A stretch of 64,000 nucleotides of DNA from Phlebiopsis flavidoalba (Eukaryota > Basidiomycota > Agaricomycetes > Polyporales > Phanerochaetaceae), in assembly GCA_035772785.1 (NCBI GenBank), contig JAOCPU010000038.1, forward strand, positions 265,174 through 329,173, given 5' to 3'. Shown in pieces: positions 17,150 to 28,372 of the stretch (position 1 is the stretch's first letter; the number at the start of each line of letters is the position of its first letter). Made by a program: the position numbers and the translations under genes. The notes beneath the pieces were generated by a model, which saw nothing but the letters and a program-made list of their open reading frames with translations, made no database searches and was not told the DNA's origin.

Positions 17150-17390
17150 CTGGACTGGCAGATGACGTTCTCGACGGCTTTCAGCGAAAGGCCCGTGATC
17201 ACGCGCGGACGCCGATCCCAGTGGACCTCGGCGCCGCATGCGGGTTTCACAATGGGTACCCCATGGATGCGCGTGAACGACGACTATACTCGGCTGGGGT
17301 GGAACGCCGAGGGCCGAGCGGAAGGACCACGCAGAGTGTTTTCACTTCGGGAAACGTGCTCTGGCGGTGCGTAAGGCGCATGAAGTATTT
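17150..17390 (+). pseudogene. Maltase copy 2, penultimate exon remnant
   Basis: A fragment of a GH13 maltase equivalent to 15004-15244 of copy 1. It reads ARDHARTP and then SAPHAGFTMGTPWMRVNDDY, which is closer to the family consensus than copy 1, followed by GWNAEGRAE and PRRVFSL. Nothing upstream of 17150 matches the catalytic half of the enzyme, so all three catalytic acids are missing and the copy cannot make an active enzyme. It ends at a GTGAGC donor at 17391. A partial gene born with the tandem duplication is the simplest reading. Confidence 0.8.
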
Positions 17391-17478
17391 GTGAGCTCTC
17401 CCGCTCTCTGCGCGCAATGGGACGGGTTGTGTAGTGAGATGTTTGATAGAGCCTCATCGGGTAAAAACATCAGATTGA

Positions 17479-17564
17479 GACCTATCGATATCTGACGATA
17501 TCATCCAAAGTCTAGTGAGAATCATCACAATCTTATGAGAGACATTTGAGATATCGTGGAGGTC
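17479..17564. repeat. Inverted repeat near the left end of the insertion
   Basis: Arms 17479-17493 (GACCTATCGATATCT) and 17549-17564 (AGATATCGTGGAGGTC) pair over 13 positions with a small internal bulge, around a 55-nt AT-rich loop. Confidence 0.6.
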
Positions 17565-17997
17565 TTGCACTTCTAATAAAATATCTAGGATACACAAATA
17601 TATAATTGATTTCTCACGTGACAGTCATATATACATTCAAGTCTCAGGTGCGAGAGATTATCTTGACCCGTCCTCATATGGTGGGCAATACCAATGTCAT
17701 CGCAGCTAATAATTTCTCTTTTAATTGTTTTGCTCAAATCACCCTTGTGCCATATTCTAATTCACACCAGATTTTACACTGTATAAAAACCAAATTTACG
17801 GCAATTTATTGGTGTGATTTACTACGAGAAACAAGCGGTGATAACATACAACATGATACGACCAGGGGGGAGGCCAAAAATTGGACAGCCTATGAGCCAG
17901 ATGTGATGGAGAGAGCCTAGAGCAGAGGCAGCGAGGAGAACAGCGAGAAGAGGAGACGCAAGGGCGGGCAGTCCCCGAGGGCAGTGCATGGGAGCTG

Positions 17998-18049
17998 CTA
18001 TGGGAGCTAAACGCTGGAGCGGTCTATGTGAGCTAAAAGCAGGAGCGGC
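17998..18049. repeat. Two tandem copies of a 26-bp unit
   Basis: Copies 17998-18023 and 18024-18049 share 22 of 26 bases (core TATG-GAGCTAAA-GC-GGAGCGG). Weaker flanking similarity suggests decayed extra copies on both sides. Confidence 0.7.
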
Positions 18050-18158
18050 CCATGGGAAGTCTAGCAAAGGGAGCAGGTTACAGGAGTTGCACAGAGCTGC
18101 AGGGCACAACGAGGTGAATAGGAGAAGCTGTGACCAAAGGCGGTTAGCCCCAGGGGGG

Positions 18159-18177
18159 TGACACTCCGTGGGAGCAA
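18159..18177. repeat. Dispersed motif, copy 1
   Basis: TGACACTCCGTGGGAGCAA matches 42384-42402 (TGACACGCCGTGGGAACAA) at 17 of 19 bases. Both copies follow a short palindromic sequence, which suggests a shared repeat family. Confidence 0.5.
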
Positions 18178-18203
18178 CTTCTGCGTTGTAATGAATCGAG
18201 GAA

Positions 18204-18313
18204 CTAGTATCTCAAGTATCTATAATTTACCGCATATTGCAAACATTTCTGTGATGAGAGGATCTAAGACAGCTACAATGTTAAGATACAACTTGAGATA
18301 ATTTAGATACTAG
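18204..18313. mobile_element. MITE-like element, 110 bp, with 18-bp terminal inverted repeats
   Basis: The left end 18204-18221 (CTAGTATCTCAAGTATCT) and the right end 18296-18313 are inverted repeats matching at 16 of 18 positions, with an AT-rich middle that cannot encode protein. Size and structure fit a miniature inverted-repeat element. No clear target-site duplication was seen directly outside, so it could also be a simple cruciform sequence. Confidence 0.5.
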
Positions 18314-19671
18314 GACACGCTTGGCGGGTTTCAGGGGCAGGTATCAGGCACTTTTACTGCGTACCCCTTCAAGCCTCTCATGAGCGGAAAGTGGAAGTCG
18401 ATGTTAGAGTCCGTCCTTCTCAGACCCCTTCATGCGCGTTGGTATAGGTCAAGCTTCGTGGGATAAGAATTGGGCACCAGGATGAGGGGCACTTGAGGGT
18501 GGTGTACGGGCTAAGGTAATTGTAGAGTGCGGGTAGCGTAAATAGGTGCGCGAAGTGGAAACACCTCTGGCTCACGATACAGGATTCTTTAAGCTAAAAC
18601 GTTTTGCGTGTGGAATTACTTAAGGGGCCCATGCGCGCGATGGGGCGTAGAGATAGATTAGGAGGTGGGCGAGTACCGCATGACGTGCGGAGACGCCACT
18701 AGTAGCGGTGAGACGATGAGTCCACGGACAAAGATGGTTGGTTGTGGGTCGGGGTGAAATTGGGAGAAGAGGGGGGGGTGGAGAGAAGCGGAACATTGCG
18801 CTGGCCAGCTCGCTATGAGCATGCGCCGTTTGCCCTATTGTGCCGCCACTCGGGACCCATCCAGTCATCTTGGCGAGGACTAGGACTTGAAAAGGGGGAA
18901 GCACCGCAAATTGTCACATATTAGGGACCAATCACAAAGCGATGCACGCGCATCAATCACGGTGGCGTGACAGGGACGCACCGTCACGGATTACGTTGTG
19001 GGTGTGGTTTCCAGTGCCTCAAAACTCTGAAGTCTACATCAGTGTTATTCGTCATTGCGTCTTATACTCGCATGTAAGCGGGTATCTGCCCTAGATTGCA
19101 GTACAAGGAGAACATCTGTCAAAAACCATGAAGCACCGCAAAGTTCATACCGCGCCAGCCTAAAGAGTCCGATTGGCAAGAGGCTTGAGACGCACAGAAC
19201 ACATGGGCGGGGGATATATCCACGCTAAGTACTTTACCATTCGAGTTATGCTACTGTAGCATAATAAAATTTTACTAGCAAGACAGCTCTTGTTGGGACA
19301 CCGATACAAGGGAAAGTAACAAACGACCCATTGCACTCACCGTGACTCGGCAGTATAAGCGCTCGGGCCACGCGGACACGTAGTACTTGCTATGCTCAGT
19401 TGCTCGCCGTGCGGGACGATGGTCATCTTAGAGATTCGATTGTTTTAGATTTCGCAATCTCACATGATTTTTAAATACCATACATTGATAAATTTCCATC
19501 GCATGAGTCTATGATGCACAACACTTTGGGAAACCATTGCACCCGGCATGGAGATGGATAGATCTCAGCATATCTAATCATGCTCCACGCCAGACGGCGC
19601 TCATCAATCTCACCTCGCGGTATCACTACCAAGGTCTTGACTTGTAGTTTTACCTGATGGGCTTTGGACAG

Positions 19672-19934
19672 GTTTACGGGGAACTTCCAGCTGCTGCTGG
19701 ATTCGAGCATGAGAGCGTGTTTTGTGCCCGTACAGACGATCACTCGCGGTGGTAACCGCTGTTGTCCTTCCTCAATTTCACTGACAAGGATGTGTCATTA
19801 GAGCCCACCTTTTCCGGCGTGGTTCTGACAAGGATGTCATTCTCTCTTAAACTATATGAAGGTGGTAGGAAGCCACTCCCGCGATGGCTATAGGAATTAC
19901 CTTACGCGGATATGAAGGTCGGATTTATCTTTAA
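19672..19934 (+). pseudogene. Maltase copy 2, last exon remnant
   Basis: Equivalent to the last exon of copy 1. It begins just after the acceptor with VYGELP, then EHESVF, LNFTDKD and LEPTFS, and ends with an in-frame stop after YEGRIYL at 19932-19934, two codons earlier than in copy 1. It contains several frame changes. Together with 17150-17390 it is the broken tail of a duplicated maltase. Confidence 0.8.
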
Positions 19935-20110
19935 ACATCCTACCTACGTTCACAAGCAGAAATAGCTACGTCGCTAAAAAGATCCAGCGTGAACCGCTGG
20001 TATATAACATCTTCGTATGCTCCGCAACTCAGAGGGCTTCCAGCTTACGTTAAATTCAGACCGAAAACCATTCTTTGAGTTTGACTCCTGCAGGATGGTT
20101 GCACGGCAGG

Positions 20111-21159
20111 TTATTGTGGTATTTTCGAAGTATCGCCATGCAAACAATGCATGGAGTATTCGGCATCTGTCGAGTTTTGACCCAATAAACAGGGCTTAAC
20201 AGAACATCTCGTGGGAACAGCGATGTCCACGATGGGCTGAGGAATGTCTGTGTGGGATGACCTCCACTTGGTCAAACATCCTGGTTCGCGGTCTGTGTAG
20301 TCGGCGCAAGCCCTCATGTCGTTTCGCAGTCCAAGGCGGGTAACAGATCCTTGACGGGGGGACGTCCGAGGAGTATATCGTCAAAACGGAAAAATGCCAA
20401 TAGTCCCCTTCCTCGCATGGCACCGCATGAGATCCTCACGAGAGAGCTCCTCCACATCTTCTACATTCCCCTTCCCCATAGGTTGCACCCGAGCCAGGAC
20501 GTCCTTCGGCTGGCTGCATGGCGCAGATGTAAAATGCTGCTGGAAGGATGTCTGTTACGCCTAACCGAAAGGATGGGCAAGGTTTGATAGTCGCGATGGA
20601 GTCGATGGCACGGGCATTCACCGTGTCGTTAACGGTAAAGCAGGATGGTTTTTTTCTTCTACTTGCGCGGGAGCACGATGGAGGGTAACGAAGATCCCAT
20701 TTCTCAAGCGTCGAAGGATAGCATACGCGTAGTCGTCGTATAACCTCGGTTTGAATATGTTGAACGTCATATTTGTGTGACAAGAGAGCAACACCTCGGA
20801 GGTCCTGAAAGTCCATGCTGTTTAAAGCGGGTCCATAAAGAAAGGGCTGGACGCGACTGAGATTGAAAGATCGTGCGCAGAGTGGTGATCGCACTCACTG
20901 CTTAGTTCCAGCGAACAAAAGTATTAGAAACAGAGCCATGTGCTCAGGGCTATCGGTAACATGTACGACTGGGCACCCTTGATCCAGTTCCTGTCCCAAC
21001 GCGCTCGTGGCTTCGAACATGTCGCGAAACACGCTCGATTCCCTCGCGAGAATTCCCTTATAGCCTTGAACCGGACGTCTCTTGCGATGATAATGAGGTT
21101 CCCATCGTCGAACCACAGACACCTCGAGGCGACGGCTCCTCTCCCGCGTCGCCACCCAT
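20111..21159 (-). CDS. BTB/POZ domain protein, copy 2
   Basis: Tandem paralogue of the BTB gene at 15.6-16.7 kb. It starts MGGDAGEEPSP at 21159, equivalent to MGGEEGEEPS in copy 1, then by frame change YKGILARESSVFRDMFEA and CPVVHVTDSPEHMALF at about 20990-20945. After the intron donor at about 20900 come MDFQDLRGVALLSHKYDVQ and EVIRRLRVCYP, then CFTVNDTVNARAIDSIA and AAFYICAM. The C-terminal end is readable to about 20111 (TKWRSSHTDIP against SKWQVPSCR in copy 1). As in copy 1, the frame changes several times. Conservation across two copies suggests the protein was under selection at least until the duplication. Confidence 0.7.
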
Positions 21160-21620
21160 TGATATGAGACCCGAGATCGCGTCTGGCCTTCTACGATCAG
21201 CCCTTTTCAGAAGTCGTGCCTCTGCTGTCGAAGGGTCATCCTGGTTATGAGGCCTCGACATTGGGTTGATAAAGCACGCGTGGATGTCGTCTAAGGAGGG
21301 AGGTGTCTGGTACGGGGAGGTCGGCGTGGGGCGCAGACCCGTAAGGCCGGTCTGAGTACTTATATAGTCGCTTCAGTGTGCAAGAGGGGCGTGGTCAAGC
21401 ATCCTGGGAATTTGTGGTCCTATCCCGGAAATCTGTGAACGATAATCGGATAGTGGCGGATGTAGAGTTTGATTCTTGCAGGATACGGTCAGCCACCAGA
21501 CTTATTGAGATGAATCAAAAAGCTACTACATACCTACTGTATCGGGCTGCTCGATGATGACGGTAAAACGAAAGTTTCATTCCCGCAAAAAAATGGGCTG
21601 AATACTATATGCATGAATTC

Positions 21621-23086
21621 TTACGCAGTTACAAAGCCACCAGTAGTCATAGGCCCTACCCAAGCTGCTCATACGTTCCACCCGAACACGGTGCCCTCAG
21701 GCTTATGGTAACGCAAAAGCGACCTATGCATGCCGGGCTTCTTGTGAACATTGCCCACCAGCTCCATATCCTCATCCGAGAGTTTGACGAGCTGCATGAG
21801 TGTATATCTCAGTTTTGATGTAGAGAAATAATGAAGGGGTGCTGTGTATGTGACCTACAGTCCTATTCTCCTCCTTCATGCGTTCGACGTTCGCGCTCTT
21901 TGCGATAGGCCCGATGCCGCGCTGTGCCCACGAGCCAGCTCATCGTAATCTGCGCAGGGGTGGCGTTGTGCTTCGACGCAACGCTCGTGATGTCGGGGGG
22001 TCAGTAAAGAATATTGAGTTACCTTGGCCTGCAAAGCGTAACGACATCACGTCAGCAACCAAGTTCCAAACAAAGCTCCACGAGACAACATAGCGCAACG
22101 TACCAAGGGGCGAGTACGCCGTCAGGAGAATCCCCTTCTCATCGCAATACTTCTATGGAGCGCGAACTGCGGAAGACAGGGGTTGACCCGACATGAGTTG
22201 TTTTTGCGGGGACAATGGTCGCCTCCTTCAGCAGAATCTCGAGGTTCTTGATCGAGAAGTTCGACACGCCGATCGCGCGGACTTTACCTGACAGACCGTC
22301 AGCGAGAATGTGGATCTGTGTTGGATGTGTCGTACCGGTGCCGAGGAGCTTTTCCATCTCTTTCCATGTGTCGATGAAGTTGGGACGGTCTTCGAATGGG
22401 AAGGCATGTTCTATGGGAGCAGCGTTTTGGTTGGTTTGAGATGATACGGATTATAAGTAACGCACCGTTCTCGTCGCGCCTCATGGGCCAATGCATGAGA
22501 TAGAGATCGATGTACTCGCAGCCCAGTTTGCTGAGGGACGCCTCAAAGCCTTCGCGCACACGAGTAGCGTCGAGGGGTCTATAAATTGCCTAGTTGGAGG
22601 TGCAGTACAACTAGAATGATGTATTGACGGACCTCAGCTTTTTGTCGTAAGGAAGATCTCGTTACGGGGCACGCCAGGACTCCCCGTATGGCCTTCCCAA
22701 CCAGTTCTTCGTTGACTGTCCCCAATATGAGCACATGCGAGCACGTCGATTGAAGGTACGACACCAGTATCCAGCTGCCTAGCTGAAGCCTTTAGATAGG
22801 GAGATTGAAAGCAAGAACAAGCTGCTCACAGAGTGTCTATATGCCTGTACCCGACCTGGCGATCATAATTCAGCCTCTAGGGTTTCGACATAGACCGCTG
22901 GTAAGCTACCTTGAGGGCATCCTTGCACATCGTTTCCGCTACATCATGTCCACCCTCGGGACCCAGCCAGCATCTAATCCAGAGCATTACTAATCTACAA
23001 CTTGTACGAGAAAAGGCGATGACGTACCCTTTCCCAACACCCGGAACCTGGATCCCATTATTCAGGGTAAATGTCGAAATTTCCAT
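21621..23086 (-). CDS. Aldo-keto reductase AKR1
   Basis: NAD(P)H-dependent aldo-keto reductase of the fungal glycerol-dehydrogenase/xylose-reductase-like group, reducing aldehydes or ketones in the cytosol. The start at 23086 reads MEISTFTLNNGIQVPGVGKG; further exons read [57 protein letters not shown] and [12 protein letters not shown]. The catalytic tetrad Asp (HIDT), Tyr (AAGY), Lys (TTKK) and His (MHWP) is readable. The C-terminus KPGMHRSLLRYH...GTVFGW...GGFVTA stops at 21621. At least five short introns lie at the same places as in AKR2. A few one-base shifts interrupt the frame, for example after KAIR. It faces the amine oxidase AO1 head to head across 1.2 kb. Confidence 0.87.
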
Positions 23087-23179
23087 CGTTCTTCTTTGTA
23101 AGACGGAGAGTATCCGTGGCTCCTGTTGAAGGGCGCATCCAACACGCAGAAAGGCGTATAAGGGTTTGTGTGGTGAAGG

Positions 23180-23187
23180 TTTATATA
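23180..23187 (-). promoter_or_regulatory. TATA box of AKR1
   Basis: TATATAAA on the minus strand, about 95 nt upstream of the ATG at 23086. Confidence 0.5.
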
Positions 23188-24253
23188 CGCGTCCGGCCCG
23201 TTCCTCTGATTCGGTTACGTTGTGGGAGTTCTAAGTTGAAGGTTGAATTAGTGCCAGGCCGCGCAGGGCGCCACGAGATATAAAGGCGGGTATTAGAGCA
23301 AACGTACCTACCTAAACAAAAGGCTTTTTGCCCAGCTGCACGGGGGTATCGGAAGTTCGCCTTTGAATTTGATCATGATGGGAGCTGTAGACCCGACGGA
23401 TGCCAATTCTGGAAGGCCGGCGCATCACGATTTGATCGTTGACACGGCAATCACCGCGCACTCCTACGCGCCCACTGCAGAGAAGGCCCTGGAATGTTTC
23501 GCCGCCACATCTTTGCGCGCACATATGACTTTTGTCCAAGTCGTTGCGGACAGCATTGCAAGGACGTGGGTCCTTTCCTTCCGATATCATGTATTCTATA
23601 GCAAAAACTCTTAACGCAGGCGAAATGATATTGTCAAGAAGTAAGTCAAATGGGCCCCACGTCATCATTCCTAGTACTGCACATGATTGGCCACTTGGTA
23701 TCTACAAACGCACACGCCATGCACCATGTCCGGCGGCAGCGTCAACGTTTGCGGAGCACAAACTCAAAAACCTTGAGAGAATCTGAGCACCTTTTTTCAG
23801 AGGATCATCTGAGACACACCAGCTGTGATTGGTATGTTCTGGCCCTTCATACTCCGTGCGAATGCTCAGCACGCTACGTTCCTCTAGCAAGCATCCGTGG
23901 TGCATTGGCACCACGGTGCTTCCACGGCCCCACCCGCCCGGCCGGATTTCTATCAGGCGTTAGAGCTTGCAGTCACGTCGCTCAGTGCATACTCACCTTT
24001 GACTTGTCTTGGCTTCGAATGTGGGTCCGCAGCATGCTAGAACCTCCCCAAATGCTCCTCAGTTCCTGATTACACTGATCATAAGGGTCAGGCACACCAT
24101 TGTGAGAGTCTCTCTTTGTATAATTTTGGAAACCTCGTTGAAATTGTATGAATTGAAGCAGCCCTTGCTTCACTTCATCGATCCTTATATCTACATCGCA
24201 CCTCCAACCAGTCGAGTACCAGCTGAGTTCAACAGCGTCTTGTGGGGAGGCTG

Positions 24254-24260
24254 TATATAA
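24254..24260 (+). promoter_or_regulatory. TATA box of AO1
   Basis: TATATAA, 53 nt upstream of the ATG at 24313, followed by a pyrimidine-rich leader (CTTCAGTCGCTCTTCTCTTA). Confidence 0.6.
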
Positions 24261-24312
24261 GCGCAGCATCTCATCACACCCTTCAGTCGCTCTTCTCTTA
24301 TCGATCGTGAAC

Positions 24313-26500
24313 ATGGCCTCCGAAAATCACAACGATCCCTTGAACCAATATGCCTCCAACATACTCAGCGACTACCATCGCTCGCTCCCGAATCAAGGTA
24401 TCAGGATGCCTGAACCCGGCCCACAGATACCTCCTTCCGTGGGCGACCAGCCTATCCTTCCCATCCCGAAAGAAGCACCCAAAGTCGGGATCATCGGACC
24501 CGGTGGCATCGGCGGGCTGTACGCTGCCATGCTTCTCCAAGAGCAAACGGCGTCCCGTACGAGATCCTTGAGGCCCTCTCCTCGTCTTGGAGGGCGTCTG
24601 TACACCCAAAGATGGGCGAAAGACCAAACGATTACTACGTGAGTCTGTTGACTTTGTTCCTTCTATGGATATTGAGGCTGAGAGTATACGTCTAGGACGT
24701 TGGTGCGATGCGCTTTTCCGGACACTGAGGTCATGAAGCCTGTGTTCAGTCTTTTTACGAAGAGTTGGGTTGAAACTCGGAGAGTACTACTTCAAGGACA
24801 AGCTCGCGAACTCGGCACTATTATACAACAGCAATCAACAGGCAACGCACGAACTCAGACGACCCCATCACGCCAGAGGACTTTGCAAAGATCACGGGTG
24901 TACCTTCGCTTCCGTGGGGAAAGCTCGGCTGGAAGAAGAACGTCGACAACGTCCGTCGAGCCCTTTTCGCAGCGTCCCCTCGTCGAAGACTTCAACACGG
25001 GCGGCAAGGAGGGCTGGGAGCTCATGATGGAAGTACGACCAGTACTCGATGAAGGCCTACATGGCTGGCACCGCAGCGACACCCACGGCCTTACCTCGAC
25101 AAGGAGGCCTCATACCGTACCGATGAACGTAACCGTCAACTGGTGCGAGACGTTCGACAAGTCCAGCGGCTGGTATGACCGCGGAATCAAAACAGACCGA
25201 GACTGTGCTCGAGGCTCTGGCCTTCTCGTGGGACGGGGAGCCCAATCGACTGGAAGTACATCGTGTATGCTGTCTCGTTGATTCGTCTTTTCTTCACTAA
25301 TCAGTGCGTAGCGGGAGGATCGTCCCAGCTTTGCCATCCAGCTTGACCAGTACATGTCCAAGCGACCCGGCTACACCCGCCCCTTCTTCACACCACCGCG
25401 TCCACGGGCATCAGCACCGTCCTCAAGAATGGCGAAATTCCCACCGGCCCCATCTCACATGGTCGTTGAGGCCGCGAAATGCTTTGCCTGCCCACCGACG
25501 CGCACGGGCGACGACCCACCTGCCGCCAGTCGAGTCCTGTCGCGGTGTCCCTGGCAGACGGAAGCACCCGGTACTACTCGCATGTTATCACGACGACGAC
25601 GCTGACGTGTCCTGCGGACGATGAACCTGTCCGGCGCGCGGCTATCGACTGGCAGCAGAAGGAGGCGATACGCATGCTGCAGTACGGCCCGTCGACCAAG
25701 ATCGGCGTACAGCTTCCGCCGGCGCTGGTGGAGGACGACAAGTGGATGAAGGCCGCGGGCGCGTACGGTGCCATTATCGGTGGGCAGTCGTACACGGACA
25801 ACATGGCGCGCACGGTCGTGTACCCGTCTTATGGCGTCGGCGAGCCCGAGAGCGGCGCGACGATGATTGTCAGCTACGCGTGGACGAACGACGCGCTTGC
25901 GCTTTTCTGCGCTCATGGCCCCGGAGGATAGGTCAGCGCTCAAGCAACGCATCCTCCAGGACCTCGTTGAAGTTCACAAGTTCAACCCTAAGGCGGCCAA
26001 GGAGCTCGAGGAGATGTGGGAGGATATGCATCCGTTCAGCTGGACGAACAACCCGTACACGATGGGTAAGCATCTTGCGTCTCCAAACATTTCAATGTTG
26101 AGACCCGTTTTTCGCAGGAGCCTTCGCCTTCTTTGGTCCAGGCGACTTCAAGAAGCTCTACCCGGCTGTGACACGCCCCGCCGCGGGGGGCCGCCTCCAC
26201 ATTTGCCGGTGAAGTCTGCAGCGTCCGCCACGCGTACGTACCCCGCTCTTGACCCTGTAGTCCACCTTTTCACCATATGCACACAGATGGGTTCTCGGCG
26301 CGCTTGAAGCGTCAAAACCGTGCCGTAGGCGAGATCCTGCAGATCAGCTATCCGTCAAAGAAGGCGGAACGCGTACGAGAAGACGTACGGGCTTCCCGAG
26401 GGCTTGACGCCGCAGCTGCTTGAATTGCAGCGCAGGCTGGGGCTGTCCACGGCTGTAGGCGAATTTCCACCCGAGGGTGCGTTTTTTGAACGCGGTAGGT
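24313..26500 (+). CDS. Flavin-containing amine oxidase AO1
   Basis: FAD enzyme of the monoamine oxidase/L-amino-acid oxidase superfamily: oxidises an amine or amino acid to an imine, with O2 reduced to H2O2. It starts MASENHNDPLNQYASNIL at 24313. The dinucleotide-binding motif is KVGIIGPGGIGGLYAA, then PRLGGRLYTQ (the GG motif), a 60-nt-class intron and the DVGAMRFPDT-type exon. Further blocks are VNWCETFDKSSGWYDR, WKYI before a second intron, and QYGPSTKIGVQLP. AYGAIIGGQSYTDNMARTVV, VSYAWTNDALAL, NNPYTMG and the C-terminal FAD-contact region GRLHFAGEVCSVRHA follow, then GLPEGLTPQLLELQ and EFPPE. Compared with AO2 and AO3 the fold is complete. Frameshifts occur, for example before EILEALS-like sequence at about 24545. 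The substrate cannot be read from sequence. End coordinate is approximate. Confidence 0.87.
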
Positions 26501-26932
26501 GAGTCGTAGGGTGTACGTTTGATATGAAAGTGCTACTTCGTTTCGATTGTAAAAATGGAATGACAGCCTTGCGCTGAATAGTGCTGTCGTGCATACACTG
26601 GACCAACATATTGCAGTATGCAAGACGCCGCGACCCCTAGTGACGAGCTCCAATGCTAGAACAAGAACGCGTCGCGGGGCATCGTGAAGGTGCTTGTTAT
26701 CGACGATATACTTTGAGACTTCGTAGGACTCATTATACATGATCCACCCTCTCCCCTTCTCGACGCGAAGTCGCGACTACTTTCCAAGTCACTACATAAG
26801 CTGAGAAGATTGAACGCTGACATGTCCAACGTCTGACAAACGACAGTTCTAGAGTCTGACTATACAATTTGAGACTATGAGGACACATGTGACACGGTAC
26901 TAGTACGGTTATCTCTGTAATTCATGCGACAT
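26501..26932. other. Intergenic, no gene seen
   Basis: Convergent space between AO1 and F-box paralogue 2; no motif-bearing frame. Confidence 0.5.
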
Positions 26933-28372
26933 TCATCTGACACTGGCCTCATTCAATACACGTACGACGAGTTTCCCAGCGTCGCTCATGAAAGGCATCT
27001 CTTCTCGCACCAGCTTTTCGTAAATATCTGCCTCGCCATCGGGTTCGGGTTCGGCAAGAAGATGGAGCCTTACCATAAAAATCTGTAGAGTATCAAGTCC
27101 AAAACCCCTGGCTATGCGGTCGAGATCTTTGAAAGAAACAAGACCATGGCCGGGGTTTAGGAGCCCCGGTTTGAGGGGGGAGCTCAACTTCACCCACTGC
27201 TCCAAGGCGAGACCAAACGACGAGCCCTGTTTTTGGCTTAAGATAGAAACTGAGCGTGTGTGAACTATCTGTTCGGCCGGAATATCGCTCATCGAGGAAC
27301 CGTTCGCCCCGCCCCGATGAGATGCGAAGTGTATCATAACGGAAGTCCCTTCGAGCTTTTTTCAGTATTACAAGCTTAGTATGAGATCCGGTTTCATATG
27401 TCAAGCGGGACACAAAGACTCACCTTTGCGGAACTCGAATTTGTGTACGCTTTTTCCCTCGCCCCACATTCGAAAGGAACAAGCAGTCGAAGCAGGGACA
27501 CCTGTCGCTCACATATTCCACTGCCTCCGTAACATGGGGAAGCACACTTTGGCTGATGTAGAGCTTGTCGGGTCTAAGCGTGGACCCAGGAGCGGGTTGG
27601 CGTGTGATGAGGGAGGAGCATGATAAACGGCCAGGTCTGAAGGCAAGAAAATACCACGACCCGATAAGGACCCCAATGAGCGGGACGTATTGGGAGTAAA
27701 CCTGCGTGCGCGAGAGTGTCACGCCAGCGGAGGGATTTGCACACGATCCAGTGGCATTCGAATGAGCGAAGGGTAGAGAGTAGCATCGAAAAAGTATTAA
27801 ACACTTGTCCGGTAAGATGGAATCCGACCCCCACGCATGCTTCGAGTAAGAGTAGGTGGTGGTAGCGTCCTTGGTAGCCCATGGTATATGCTCCGACACG
27901 GGATAGATCGGTATTCGGACAGGTTCTCGTTCTCCGGGACCTGCACAAAAGATTGTCTTGAGACCTGGTAGGCTTGATCTCGGAATGAAGTGCAAAATCC
28001 AGTGTAGCCAGGGTTCCGCTGGCATTTTCCGCAGATCGATTGAACGTGAGGGAAATTGATTTTATACAGTGACCGAGATTAGGAGTTACGACGTTCGATT
28101 TCACGAATGAAAGGAAAACAAGGGCGCTTTGACGTGAGCGAAGGGGGGCATGACAGAGCTGTATAGGTCGCGTTTTGAGGGCCCAGTAACGACCAGACAA
28201 GGGCACAAGACGACAGCCGTGCCAGGTCTTCGTATTCGTAATACCAGTCCTCCGGCTTATAGTCCTTGGTCCGAGGATACAAAAACGTGAGGACGTGACT
28301 AAGAATCTCAGGAGGAATGGATTGTCCCTTTGATGACGCCGAAGACACCTCTCTAAGAGCCCAAGAGAACAT
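26933..28372 (-). CDS. F-box-type protein, paralogue 2
   Basis: The best preserved F-box of the three paralogues: starting MFSWALREVSSASSKGQ at 28372, then IPPEILSHVLTFLYPRTKDY, DWYYEYEDLARLSSCALV, and the frame-shifted continuation CRSLL. It continues with VVTPNLGHCIKSISLTFN, LHWILHFIPRSSLPGLKTIF and SNATGSCANPS. The C-terminal portion includes DTLRISSGRGERF and, in the last frame, LDTLQIFMVRLHLLAEP, followed by DAGKLVVRVLNEAS and a stop at 26933. Length of roughly 440 residues fits this basidiomycete family. Function as an SCF substrate adaptor is inferred only from the F-box. It converges with AO1, and paralogue 3 has the same position relative to AO3. Confidence 0.68.

Larger units (their letters stand above)
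17391..19671 (+). mobile_element. About 2.2 kb insertion inside the maltase-2 intron
   Basis: The intron that is 56 nt in copy 1 (15245-15300) spans 17391-19671 in copy 2, with donor GTGAGC and acceptor GGACAG kept. The extra DNA is AT-rich at its left end and holds an inverted repeat (17479-17564), a 26-bp tandem duplication (17998-18049), a dispersed motif shared with 42384-42402, and an inverted-repeat element (18204-18313). No transposase, reverse transcriptase or integrase motif is seen, so a non-autonomous element or nested remnants are likely. Its exact ends and target-site duplication could not be fixed by eye. Confidence 0.55.
17150..21261. repeat. Segmental duplication, unit B (carries the insertion)
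   Basis: Second copy of 15004-16825, longer because of about 2.2 kb of inserted DNA in the maltase intron. Without that insert the two units have similar lengths. Confidence 0.8.
23087..24312. other. Divergent promoter region between AKR1 and AO1
   Basis: 1.2 kb without a supported gene. It carries TATA-like boxes for both flanking genes, one at each end, consistent with a shared bidirectional regulatory region. Confidence 0.5.

Noticed and set aside
17606..17920. 104-codon frame in the maltase-2 insertion as a possible transposase
   Set aside because: No catalytic triad, zinc finger or reverse-transcriptase motif; the region is AT-rich and repeat-bearing.
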